DNA of 34,602 nucleotides from an uncultured Clostridia bacterium. GTDB lineage: Bacteria > Bacillota > Clostridia > Oscillospirales > Oscillospiraceae. The position numbers and the translations under genes are program-made. The DNA lies in the NCBI GenBank assembly GCA_945877515.1, contig CAMCSE010000017.1, positions 1 to 34,602 on the forward strand, written 5' to 3'. The number at the start of each line of letters is the position of its first letter. Within the stretch, counting starts at the first letter, position 1. The notes under the pieces were generated by a model. The model had not been told where the DNA came from, made no database searches, and worked only from the letters and a program-made list of their open reading frames with translations. Below are positions 1-6,668 of this stretch, piece by piece.

Positions 1-29
1 TTCGGATCCGGGCAAAGGAGGACAAACTT

Positions 30-131
30 ATGGCATTTTTCAACAGTGCAGTCGGCGTACTGCAGACTCTGGTAGTAGCTCTCGGTGCGGGTCTTGGCAT
101 TTGGGGTGCGATCAACCTTCTGGAAGGCTAA
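30..131 (+). pseudogene. Truncated Maff2-family membrane protein (ICE remnant)
   Basis: A short frame of 33 residues starts at ATG 30 behind a good ribosome binding site (AAGGAGG at 16-22). It reads MAFFNSAVGVLQTLVVAL, then a Gly-rich hydrophobic stretch ending in NLLEG and a TAA. This is the conserved start of the Maff2 family, small membrane proteins encoded in the conjugation module of Firmicutes integrative conjugative elements. Family members usually run to about 70 residues, with a second hydrophobic segment after LLEG; here the frame stops exactly there. No other conjugation gene follows, so I read it as the edge of a decayed or excised element. The family call rests on recalled sequence similarity. 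Confidence 0.75.
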
Positions 132-268
132 CGCTTGAGTAACGACCGCATCACGGTCCTTTGTGAGCAAAGCCTTTGGAAGTCAAAAGCTAATCAGCGG
201 AAATCCCGGTGAGTCCCCACTGACTGCTCGTGGTATGTATATGCTTATTCAATGCCCTGCGCCGATGC

Positions 269-409
269 TTACCGTTCATTGGAGGCTTCTTCCCTCTGCT
301 TTTGATATTCTTCCAGATACCGATCCAGATAGACCTTGTTGACGGTGGCCACGATCGTGTTGCGGAGAAGATCCTTTGCGTCGGATCCGGCATGGGCGTT
401 TTTCCTCGT
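269..409 (-). pseudogene. Unrecognised C-terminal gene remnant
   Basis: The minus-strand frame between a TGA (410-412) and a TAA (269-271) encodes about 46 residues with no ATG start. The sequence is rich in charged and aromatic residues, including NTIVATVNKVYLDRYLEEY and a Gln/Glu-rich end, so it looks like a real helical protein tail and not a chance frame. It lies next to the Maff2 fragment and may be a second leftover of the same mobile element. I do not recognise the family. Confidence 0.35.
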
Positions 410-472
410 TCAAGCTCTGATTTCCTTTCTGTTTTATATGTAGTTAGTCGTCTCTAACCGTCTGACAGAAGA

Positions 473-505
473 AAAGGCAGGCCGCCTGTATGCGGTCTGC
501 CTTTT
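473..505. terminator. Rho-independent terminator after ferritin
   Basis: A 13-bp stem (arms 473-485 and 493-505, one G-T pair) with a short loop. It ends in TTTT on the plus strand and starts with AAAA, so it can work on both strands. It lies 32 bases past the ferritin stop codon. Confidence 0.8.
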
Positions 506-536
506 GTCTGATGCGAAAGCCGCAGCCGCGCCCGGC

Positions 537-1046
537 TTACAGCACCAGGGAGGGCGCGGTGTAGGCCCGTGCCTTCAGCTCGCTGTTGAGCATATACAGC
601 CCCTTGCTGTCTCCGCCGAACAGCTCCATCTTGGTGATAAGGTCGGCGGCGTTCTTCTCCTCCTCGCCCTGCTCCTTAACGAACCAGTCCAGCATCTGCA
701 TGGCGCGGAAGTCCTTGGCCTCGTATGCGGCGGCGTAGATGGCGTCGATGCTGGCGGTGACCAGCTTCTCATGCTCCAGCGCTTTCTTCAGCGGTGTCAT
801 GTGGTCGCCTCGTTCCCACTCCGGCTTTGCGATAGCCTCAAAGTTGACGCCCTCGCCGTTATTCTGCAAATACTGATAGAACAGCATGGCGTGATCCCGC
901 TCCTCCTGCGCCTGCACCCGGTACCAGTTCTCAAAGCCGTCTAAGCCCACGGCGGCGTAGTAGTTGGCAAAGTCCAGGTACAGATAGGCGGAGTAGAACT
1001 CCTTGTTGATCTGCTCGTTGAGCAGCCTCGATACGTTAGCGTTCAT
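537..1046 (-). CDS. ftnA: Ferritin (non-haem)
   Basis: A 169-residue ferritin of the bacterial FtnA type, which oxidises Fe(II) and stores it as ferrihydrite in a 24-subunit cytosolic shell. The expected ferroxidase pattern is visible: Glu16 in NEQINKE, the E-x-x-H motif in QEERDHAM (about residues 49-52), a Glu near 92-94, and Gln/Glu around 126-129 in KEQGEEE. Length fits the family. The start at 1046 has a GGAGGAG site seven bases upstream and overlaps the end of the regulator frame upstream by 11 bases, so the two are co-transcribed and probably translationally coupled. A terminator follows at 473-505. The shared promoter carries a Fur/PerR-like palindrome, which predicts control by iron or peroxide. 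Confidence 0.93.
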   Translation of the reverse strand: MNANVSRLLNEQINKEFYSAYLYLDFANYYAAVGLDGFENWYRVQAQEERDHAMLFYQYLQNNGEGVNFEAIAKPEWERGDHMTPLKKALEHEKLVTASIDAIYAAAYEAKDFRAMQMLDWFVKEQGEEEKNAADLITKMELFGGDSKGLYMLNSELKARAYTAPSLVL

Positions 1047-1433
1047 GATGCTTCTCCTCCATAATGTTGTCTTTTTCCTGCTCCCGGCAAGCGGGGCAGA
1101 TATACCGGATCCTAAGGTCGTAGGAGAGGATCTCCTGCCCCGGTGCCTCCCGGATCCGCTCCTGCATATCCGGCAGCCGAACGTCCGTGATTTTCCCGCA
1201 CCGACTGCAGATCGGGTGATCGTGCCGTTCCGTCCGGTCATACCGGTCCGGCGAACCCGGCTCGGTGATGCGGAGCAAAAGCCCCTCCTCCGCCAAACCG
1301 TCAGGTGCTTATATACCGTACCCAGAGCAATGCTGGGATGCTCCCTTTTCATCTCCAGGAACACCTGCTCCGCCGTGGGATGCTGCTGCAGCTCCGTTAC
1401 GGCGGCCAGTATCTCCTCTGCGTATTTCGGCAT
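1036..1433 (-). pseudogene. Fur/PerR-family regulator, frameshifted
   Basis: Two adjoining frames together give a complete Fur-family protein of about 131 residues. The first (from ATG 1433) carries the winged-helix part, KYAEEILAAVTELQQHPTAE through ALGTVYKHLT. The second, ending at 1036, carries LAEEGLLLRI, the HDHPICSRCG metal/dimer motif and the CPAC pair. The frame changes by one missing base at about 1297-1300, inside GTTTGG; one extra T would restore VLAEEGLL. The start has GGAGGGG at good distance. If the break is real, the regulator lacks its metal-binding half; if it is a T-run sequencing error, this is an intact repressor of the ferritin gene. Fur, PerR or Zur specificity cannot be told from this. 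Confidence 0.85.
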
Positions 1434-1448
1434 ACTGCTCCCCTCCAA

Positions 1449-1467
1449 AATAAGAACTATTCTTATT
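1449..1467. promoter_or_regulatory. Fur/PerR-like operator palindrome
   Basis: A 19-bp inverted repeat with arms AATAAGAA and TTCTTATT and a 3-base centre. It lies just downstream of the -10 box of the regulator-ferritin promoter, over the expected transcription start, where bound repressor would block transcription. The AT-rich symmetry resembles Fur/PerR boxes. Autoregulation by the adjacent Fur-type gene is inferred. Confidence 0.75.
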
Positions 1468-1477
1468 CTTGTTTTCC

Positions 1478-1505
1478 ATTATACGCATATTCGCCCTGTT
1501 GTCAA
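1478..1505 (-). promoter_or_regulatory. Promoter of the fur-like/ferritin pair
   Basis: Minus-strand TTGACA (1500-1505) and TATAAT (1478-1483), both perfect, with a 16-bp spacer. The operator palindrome follows about 10 bases downstream. Confidence 0.8.
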
Positions 1506-1546
1506 CAGCTATGGAGGGCTTCCGCTGAAAAAATTGACGAAAAAGC

Positions 1547-1590
1547 TTGACATGCCAAACTGTATCTGTTATAGTTACAGTATAAACTAT
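1547..1590 (+). promoter_or_regulatory. Promoter and nested palindromes of the Rrf2-trx operon
   Basis: TTGACA (1547-1552), 17-bp spacer, TATAGT (1570-1575). Two overlapping inverted repeats cover it: ACTGTA (1559-1564) with TACAGT (1576-1581), and ATAGTT (1571-1576) with AACTAT (1585-1590). This is the usual layout for autorepression by an Rrf2 protein. The binding protein is inferred from adjacency. Confidence 0.7.
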
Positions 1591-1628
1591 GCTTGTCGCA
1601 AGTACAGATTATCGCAGGAGGGATATCC

Positions 1629-2045
1629 ATGGACAGTTCCTTTAATCTGGCCGTTCACGCGCTGGTCTGCCTGAGCCACAGCGAACGCTCCCTCAGCAGC
1701 GAAGTGCTGGCGGAGAATATCTGCACCAACCCCACCCGCGTCCGCCGCGTGCTGGCGGGGCTGAAAAAGGCGGGGATGGTGGAGACCCGGGAGGGCTTGG
1801 ACGGCGGCTACCGCCTGACGGCAGACCCGGCGGTGCTGACCCTGCGGCAGGTGGCAGAGGCGGTAAATACCCGCTTCGTGGACTGCGCGTGGCACAGCGG
1901 GGACATTGACCGGGACTGTGCCATCTGCTCCGGCATGGCGGGGGTCATGGACGCCCTGTACCGGAACATGAACGAGGAATGCGCCGCCTATCTCTCGCGC
2001 ATTACGATCACAGATATTGAAACACGACTTTTTACACAGAAATAG
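1629..2045 (+). CDS. Rrf2-family transcriptional regulator
   Basis: A 138-residue Rrf2 protein. The N-terminal winged helix is clear (SSEVLAENICTNPTRVRRVLAGLKKAGMVE, then the G-x-x-GGYRL wing at about 56-62). Three cysteines in the C-terminal third (Cys86, Cys97, Cys100) sit where Rrf2 sensors such as IscR and NsrR hold an Fe-S cluster, but the spacing C-x10-C-x2-C is not the classical one, so cluster binding is a guess. ATG 1629 was chosen because GGAGG lies eight bases upstream. Thioredoxin and thioredoxin reductase genes follow closely, so it probably regulates them in response to redox or reactive oxygen or nitrogen species. Confidence 0.9.
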   Translation: MDSSFNLAVHALVCLSHSERSLSSEVLAENICTNPTRVRRVLAGLKKAGMVETREGLDGGYRLTADPAVLTLRQVAEAVNTRFVDCAWHSGDIDRDCAICSGMAGVMDALYRNMNEECAAYLSRITITDIETRLFTQK

Positions 2046-2057
2046 GAGGATTTTACG

Positions 2058-2378
2058 ATGCTTACCATTACGACCAACAGCTTTGAAAACGACGTTCTCC
2101 GTGCGGACAAGCCCGTGCTGGTGGACTTCTGGGCACAGTGGTGCCCCTACTGCCGCCGTATTGCCCCGGCCTTTGACAAGGTGGGTGAGCAGTACGCAGA
2201 CACGCTTATCTCCGGCAAGATCAACTACGACGAGGAGCCACAGCTCATCGAGCGCTTCGGCATTGACACCATCCCCACGCTGCTGCTCTTTAAGAACGGC
2301 GAGGTGATCGGCTCTGTGGTGGCTCCCGGCTCCAAGGCGGCCATCGAGGCGTTTATCAAGGAAGCGCTGGCGCAGTGA
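2058..2378 (+). CDS. trxA: Thioredoxin
   Basis: A 106-residue single-domain thioredoxin with active site WCPYC (Cys29, Cys32), the cis-proline segment IDTIPTLLLF and the usual length. The dipeptide between the cysteines is Pro-Tyr, as in glutaredoxins, instead of the common Gly-Pro; this normally raises the redox potential and makes the protein a weaker reductant. It follows the Rrf2 gene by 12 bases with its own AGGAGG and precedes the thioredoxin reductase gene by about 10 bases, so the three form one operon. Its role is to reduce protein disulfides and peroxiredoxin-type partners in the cytosol. Confidence 0.93.
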   Translation: MLTITTNSFENDVLRADKPVLVDFWAQWCPYCRRIAPAFDKVGEQYADTLISGKINYDEEPQLIERFGIDTIPTLLLFKNGEVIGSVVAPGSKAAIEAFIKEALAQ

Positions 2379-2388
2379 GGGCGTGGCT

Positions 2389-3312
2389 ATGGAGCAGATT
2401 TATGACATGATCGTTATCGGCGGCGGCCCCGCCGGATACACCGCCGCCCTGTACGCCGCCCGTGCCGGACTTTCCACGCTGGTGCTGGAGAAACTCTCCG
2501 CCGGCGGGCAGATGGCGCTGACGGAGCAGATCGACAACTATCCCGGCTTTGAAAGCGGCATCGACGGCTTTACGCTGGGCGAAAAAATGCAGCAGAGCGC
2601 CGAGCGCTTCGGTGCGGTGACGGAGCTGGCGGAGGTCTACAAGGCCAGCCTTTCCGGCAAAATCAAGACGCTGGACACCAGCGAGGGCGTCTTTCAGAGC
2701 CGCACGGTGGTCATCGCCACCGGCGCGACACCCCGCCCCTTGGGCATTTCCGGCGAGGAGGCACTCGTCGGCAAGGGCGTTCACTACTGCGCCGCCTGCG
2801 ACGGCGCGCCCTATCGGGGCAAGACCGTGGCGGTGGTGGGCGGCGGCAACTCTGCCGCGGCGGACGCCCTGACCCTGTCCCGTATTGCAAAAAAGGTCTA
2901 TCTCATCCACCGCCGGGACAGCCTGCGGGCTACGAAGGTCTATCATGAGCCGCTGATGAACGCGCCCAACGTGGAATTTTGCTGGAACAGCACCATTTCC
3001 GCGCTGCTGCACGACAGTCGCCTGACGGGGCTTCGGCTGAAAGATGTCAACACCGGCGCGGAACATGACCTTGCCTGCGACGGCGTGTTCATCAGCGTGG
3101 GACGTGCCCCGGCGACGGAGCTGTTCCGACGCGAGCTGGCGCTGGACAAATCCGGCTACATCATCGCGGATGAATCCACCCGCACCAACCTCCCCGGCGT
3201 GTTCGCCGCGGGCGACGTGCGCACCAAGGCGCTGCGGCAGGTGGTCACCGCCGTATCGGACGGCGCGGTGGCTGTCCACTACGCGGAGGAATATCTGGCG
3301 GAGAACCGGTAA
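2389..3312 (+). CDS. trxB: Thioredoxin reductase (NADPH, FAD)
   Basis: A 307-residue low-molecular-weight thioredoxin reductase. Visible in order: FAD-binding GGGPAG (11-16), redox-active CAAC followed by Asp (Cys134, Cys137), NAD(P)-binding GGGNSAAA (151-158), the HRRDSLRA segment typical of NADPH-using enzymes, and the C-terminal FAD motif VFAAGDV. It transfers electrons from NADPH through FAD and the CAAC pair to the thioredoxin encoded just upstream. I prefer ATG 2389 because the AGG element at 2378-2380 is eight bases away; an in-frame GTG at 2383 would be too close to it. Last clearly intact gene of the Rrf2-trx operon. Confidence 0.94.
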   Translation: MEQIYDMIVIGGGPAGYTAALYAARAGLSTLVLEKLSAGGQMALTEQIDNYPGFESGIDGFTLGEKMQQSAERFGAVTELAEVYKASLSGKIKTLDTSEGVFQSRTVVIATGATPRPLGISGEEALVGKGVHYCAACDGAPYRGKTVAVVGGGNSAAADALTLSRIAKKVYLIHRRDSLRATKVYHEPLMNAPNVEFCWNSTISALLHDSRLTGLRLKDVNTGAEHDLACDGVFISVGRAPATELFRRELALDKSGYIIADESTRTNLPGVFAAGDVRTKALRQVVTAVSDGAVAVHYAEEYLAENR

Positions 3313-3323
3313 AGGAGACTGTC

Positions 3324-3842
3324 TTGAGAACATACAGGGATAAAGAGAATCTCAAAAACGAGATCCGCCAGAGCTTTGAAAAGTACAATTCCGAGATTGA
3401 TACGATCCCGGAAGCCCTGAAGGATAAAAGAGTACCCGGTGTGGACAGGACACCGGCAGAGAATCTTGCGTATCAGGTGGGGTGGACAACACTGCTCTTG
3501 AAATGGGAGGCTGACGAGAAGCGCGGAATGGACATGAAAACACCGTCGGAGCAATTCAAGTGGAACCAGCTGGGCGGCCTGTACCAATGGTTCACGGACA
3601 CCTACGCCCATTTGTCCTTGGCGGACTTGAAGGGCAAATTATGTGAAAATATCGTCGCTATCCAGACCATGATCGATTCCATGAGCGAGGAGGAGTTGTT
3701 CCAGCCGCACATGAGAAGGTAGGCGGATGACGCCACCAAAACAGCGGTGTGGGAGGTTTACAGATTCATCCACGTCAATACCGTCGCGCCCTTTGGAACG
3801 TTTCGGACAAAGATCAGGAAATGGAAAAAGGCTGTGCTGTAA
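3324..3842 (+). pseudogene. ClbS/DfsB-family protein with in-frame amber codon
   Basis: From TTG 3324 (AAAGGAG upstream) the frame runs 132 codons, meets TAG at 3720-3722, then continues in the same frame to TAA at 3840-3842. The part before the stop has the ClbS/DfsB pattern (RTPAENLAYQVGWTTLLLKW; QFKWNQLGGLYQWF), and the part after has the family ending ([20 protein letters not shown]). Total length, 172 codons, matches the family. The stop replaces what is normally Trp in R-W-A, a one-base TGG to TAG change. Family members are four-helix DinB-like proteins; ClbS hydrolyses the colibactin warhead for self-protection. The gene starts 11 bases after trxB, so it probably rides the same transcript. 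Nonfunctional unless the amber is read through or is a sequence error. Confidence 0.82.
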
Positions 3843-3861
3843 ATTGCAAGGAAGTGCAGCA

Positions 3862-3900
3862 AAAAGCGCAGCCGCAGATGTTCTCTGCGGCTGCGCTTTT
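3862..3900 (+). terminator. Strong terminator of the Rrf2-trx-clbS operon
   Basis: A perfect 16-bp stem (3862-3877 with 3885-3900), 7-base loop, flanked by A and T runs, so it may be bidirectional. It lies 20 bases after the final stop of the ClbS-like gene. Confidence 0.88.
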
Positions 3901-4034
3901 ATCCATTCTCAAGGCTTCAGCCTCACGCAGCACCATATTGCCGTCTAAATCAGCAACGCCGTTTCACTTTTGATGCATCGGGCGGCTGGACGAAGCCAGC
4001 CTCGGCGCGGGGATACCGTCCGGTCTCCCGCCGC

Positions 4035-5216
4035 TTACTCCGCGCAGAGCTCCGCCACCAGCGCATCCATCTGTGCCTCACTGGTTTGGTTCAGTGCGCC
4101 GCGCAGCGATACCTCCGTTTCGCACAGTCGGATATCCTTCATCTTTTCCAGCTCGGCGCGCATCAGCCGCGCAGCGGCGGGTGCCCAGGATCCGTTTTCC
4201 ATCAAGCCTACCCGGCGGCTTCGGAAGCCCTTGGCCTGCAAATGCTCCAAAAACGCCTTCATGGGCGGAAACAGTCCTCCGTCATAGGTGGAGCTGGCCA
4301 ACACCAGCTTCCCGCAGTAAAATGCGCTGGTCACGGCATAGGACAGGTCTGTCACGGTCAAATCGCACAAGGTAACTCGCGCGCCTTTTCCCTCCAGCTT
4401 GCCCTTGAGGATCTCCGACGCATGGGCGGTGTTTCCGTGGATAGACGCATGCGCGATCAGTATGCTCTTCGGTTCCTCCGGCTTCCACTGTGACCACAGG
4501 TCATAAAGCCGCAGATACTCCTCCACCCCCTCTGTGAGCATCGGGCCATGGAGCGGGCAGATCGTTTTGATCTCCAGTGCGGAGACCTTTTTCAGCAGAG
4601 CCTGCACCTGCGCGCCGTATTTGCCGACGATATTGTAATAATACCGCCGCGCCTGCGGCGCCCACGGGGCGCGGGCAGTCCGCTCCAGTGCGCCGAAGCG
4701 GCCAAAGGCATCTGCTGAAAACAGGATCTTTTCCGTTTCCTCATACGCTGTCATTACCTCCGGCCAGTGTACCATCGGCGCCATCAGGAAGCGCAGCCGG
4801 TGCATACCCAAGGAAAGCGTATCTCCTTCGCCAACCTCCAGCATACGGTCCTCCGTCAGCGCACCTGTGCCGAAGAACTGCTTGATCATGGTAAATGTTT
4901 TCGCATTTCCCACGAGCTTCATCTCCGGGTACTCTTGCGCCAGATGCATGAGGCTGCCGGAATGATCCGGCTCCATGTGTGTGACCACAAGATAGTCGGG
5001 GCTGCGCCCCTCCAACACCCGCGCCACATTGGAAAGCCATTCCTCCGCCGCCCGTGCGTCCACGCTGTCCATCACAGCGATCTTCTCATCCAAAATGATA
5101 TAGGAGTTGTAGCTCACCCCCATAGGCTGGACAGGGTACTGGTTTTCAAAGAGTGTCAATGTGTTGTCGTCCGCCCCTACATAGCGGATCGCATCCGTTA
5201 CCGTTCGGATGGCCAT
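4035..5216 (-). CDS. FprA-type flavodiiron protein (copy 1)
   Basis: A 393-residue A-type flavoprotein that reduces O2 to water (or NO to N2O) in the cytosol of anaerobes, usually with electrons from rubredoxin. The metallo-beta-lactamase-like domain (1-250) has the full diiron set: H80-x-E82-x-D84-H85, H150 in APMVHWPE, D169 in SADAFG and H223 in CPLHGP. The flavodoxin domain follows (FMN loop about 256-265, HASIHGNTAH). ATG 5216 is chosen because AGGAGG precedes it; earlier in-frame ATGs lack a site. Compared with copy 2 the segment after SADAFG is shorter and Arg-rich (about 177-190). A terminator separates it from copy 2, so it should have its own promoter. Confidence 0.93.
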   Translation of the reverse strand: MAIRTVTDAIRYVGADDNTLTLFENQYPVQPMGVSYNSYIILDEKIAVMDSVDARAAEEWLSNVARVLEGRSPDYLVVTHMEPDHSGSLMHLAQEYPEMKLVGNAKTFTMIKQFFGTGALTEDRMLEVGEGDTLSLGMHRLRFLMAPMVHWPEVMTAYEETEKILFSADAFGRFGALERTARAPWAPQARRYYYNIVGKYGAQVQALLKKVSALEIKTICPLHGPMLTEGVEEYLRLYDLWSQWKPEEPKSILIAHASIHGNTAHASEILKGKLEGKGARVTLCDLTVTDLSYAVTSAFYCGKLVLASSTYDGGLFPPMKAFLEHLQAKGFRSRRVGLMENGSWAPAAARLMRAELEKMKDIRLCETEVSLRGALNQTSEAQMDALVAELCAE

Positions 5217-5316
5217 CGGAAAAACACCTCCTGATTTTCTGTTTTGAACCGGCATTAGCCTGTTTTCCGAAACTCGTTTTGTTGCGTTCTGACTTGCTTT
5301 GCTGCGCCTCCTTTGG

Positions 5317-5355
5317 AAAAAGGGCGGACAAGCGCGGGATCGTGCTTGTCCGCCC
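5317..5355 (-). terminator. Terminator between the two flavodiiron genes
   Basis: A perfect 12-bp GC-rich stem (5322-5333 with 5344-5355) followed on the minus strand by a T run (complement of 5317-5321). It ends transcription of the upstream (higher-coordinate) flavodiiron gene. Confidence 0.85.
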
Positions 5356-5438
5356 CATCTCGCGGAATACGGTCTCCCCAACAGGGAGGCGATAGAGCCT
5401 TCCGGCAGCCTATTTCTTTCTTCCGCTCCCCGCGCCGG

Positions 5439-6650
5439 TCACTGCACGGACTCCAAAATCGCGTCCGCCAGCGTTTCCAGCTCAACGGCCTTGTCCTCCC
5501 CCAGCGAGGAGGCAAGACTGAGCCGCTCGTTAAGCACCGTCATGTTCTTCAGCTCGTTGTTGACGAATTTTTGCATGAGGTCGCCGGACTTCACCGCCCA
5601 TGAGCCGTTTTCAATGAGGGCGAAGGTGCGGTTTTGCAGGTTCAGCGCCTTCATGTCCATAAGGAAGTCGTGCATGGCGGGGTAGATGCCCAGATTGTAG
5701 GTCACCGAGGCCAGCACGATGTGGCTGTACTTGAACGCCTCGGAGATCAGCTGGGACACGTGGGTGGAGGACACGTCGTACAGTGCCACACGGCTCATGC
5801 CCTTGTCGCAGAGCCTTGCCGCAAGTGCCTGCGCCGCGTTCTCCGTGTTGCCGTACATGGAGGCGTAGACGATCAGCACGCCCTTTTCCTCCGGCGCGTA
5901 CCGGCTCCATGTGTCGTACTTCCCGATGAACCAGCCCAGATTCTCCCGCCACACCGGGCCGTGGAGGGGGCAGATATACTTGATCTGATCCAGGATCCCG
6001 CCGGCCTTTTTCAGCAGGAGCTGGATGTGAGGGCCGTACTTACCCACGATGTTGGTGAGATAGCGGCGGGCATCGTCCAGCCAGTCCCGCTCAAAGTCCA
6101 CCTCGTCGGCAAACAGCTTGCCGTCCAGCGCGCCGAAGGTGCCGAAGGCATCGGCGGAGAACAGCACGCCGTCGGTAACATCGAAGGTCACCATGGCCTC
6201 CGGCCAATGCACCATAGGCGCGCCCACAAAGGTGACGGTGTGCCGGCCGAAGGAGAAGGTGTCCCCCTCCTTCACCTCGATGCACTCGTGGTCGTCCACA
6301 TGGAAGCCGAACTGCCGCATGAGCATGAAGGCTTTTTCGTTGGAGATGACCTTCACCTTGGGGTGCCGCAGCAGGATCTCCTCGATGCAGGCGGCGTGAT
6401 CCGGCTCCAGGTGGTTGATGAGCAGATAGTCCAGCTCCCGCCCGTTCAGGACGTGATTCAAGTTCTCCAGCAGCTGGCGGCAGGCGGACCAGTCCACGGT
6501 GTCGAACAGCACCGTTTTCTCGTCCAGCAGACAGTAGGCGTTGTAGCTGACGCCGCGGGGAATGGGGAAGCAGTTTTCAAACAGAGCAAGGCGGTGGTCG
6601 TTGGCGCCCACCCAGTAGAGGTCGCTGGTCACATTACGCACACAATACAT
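5439..6650 (-). CDS. FprA-type flavodiiron protein (copy 2)
   Basis: A 403-residue flavodiiron protein with all diiron ligands: H80-x-E82-x-D84-H85 (NHLEPDHAA), H148 (APMVHWPE), D167 (SADAFGTFG) and H230 (CPLHGP). The C-terminal flavodoxin domain starts near 258, with the FMN phosphate loop YASMYGNTE at 262-270. There is no rubredoxin or NADH-oxidoreductase extension, so it needs an external donor. The donor may be the rubredoxin domain at the end of the gene just upstream, 18 bases away. Start ATG 6650 has GGGAGGG eight bases ahead. It is a diverged tandem paralogue of the gene at 4035-5216. Confidence 0.94.
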   Translation of the reverse strand: MYCVRNVTSDLYWVGANDHRLALFENCFPIPRGVSYNAYCLLDEKTVLFDTVDWSACRQLLENLNHVLNGRELDYLLINHLEPDHAACIEEILLRHPKVKVISNEKAFMLMRQFGFHVDDHECIEVKEGDTFSFGRHTVTFVGAPMVHWPEAMVTFDVTDGVLFSADAFGTFGALDGKLFADEVDFERDWLDDARRYLTNIVGKYGPHIQLLLKKAGGILDQIKYICPLHGPVWRENLGWFIGKYDTWSRYAPEEKGVLIVYASMYGNTENAAQALAARLCDKGMSRVALYDVSSTHVSQLISEAFKYSHIVLASVTYNLGIYPAMHDFLMDMKALNLQNRTFALIENGSWAVKSGDLMQKFVNNELKNMTVLNERLSLASSLGEDKAVELETLADAILESVQ

Positions 6651-6668
6651 ATCTCATACCCTCCCGGC

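Larger units (their letters stand above)
132..536. other. Gene-poor scar region between Maff2 fragment and ferritin
   Basis: About 400 bases hold no intact gene. On the minus strand a frame without an ATG start (269-409) has protein-like composition and probably is a gene tail. A transcription terminator lies at 473-505. The rest shows no recognisable feature. Confidence 0.6.
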
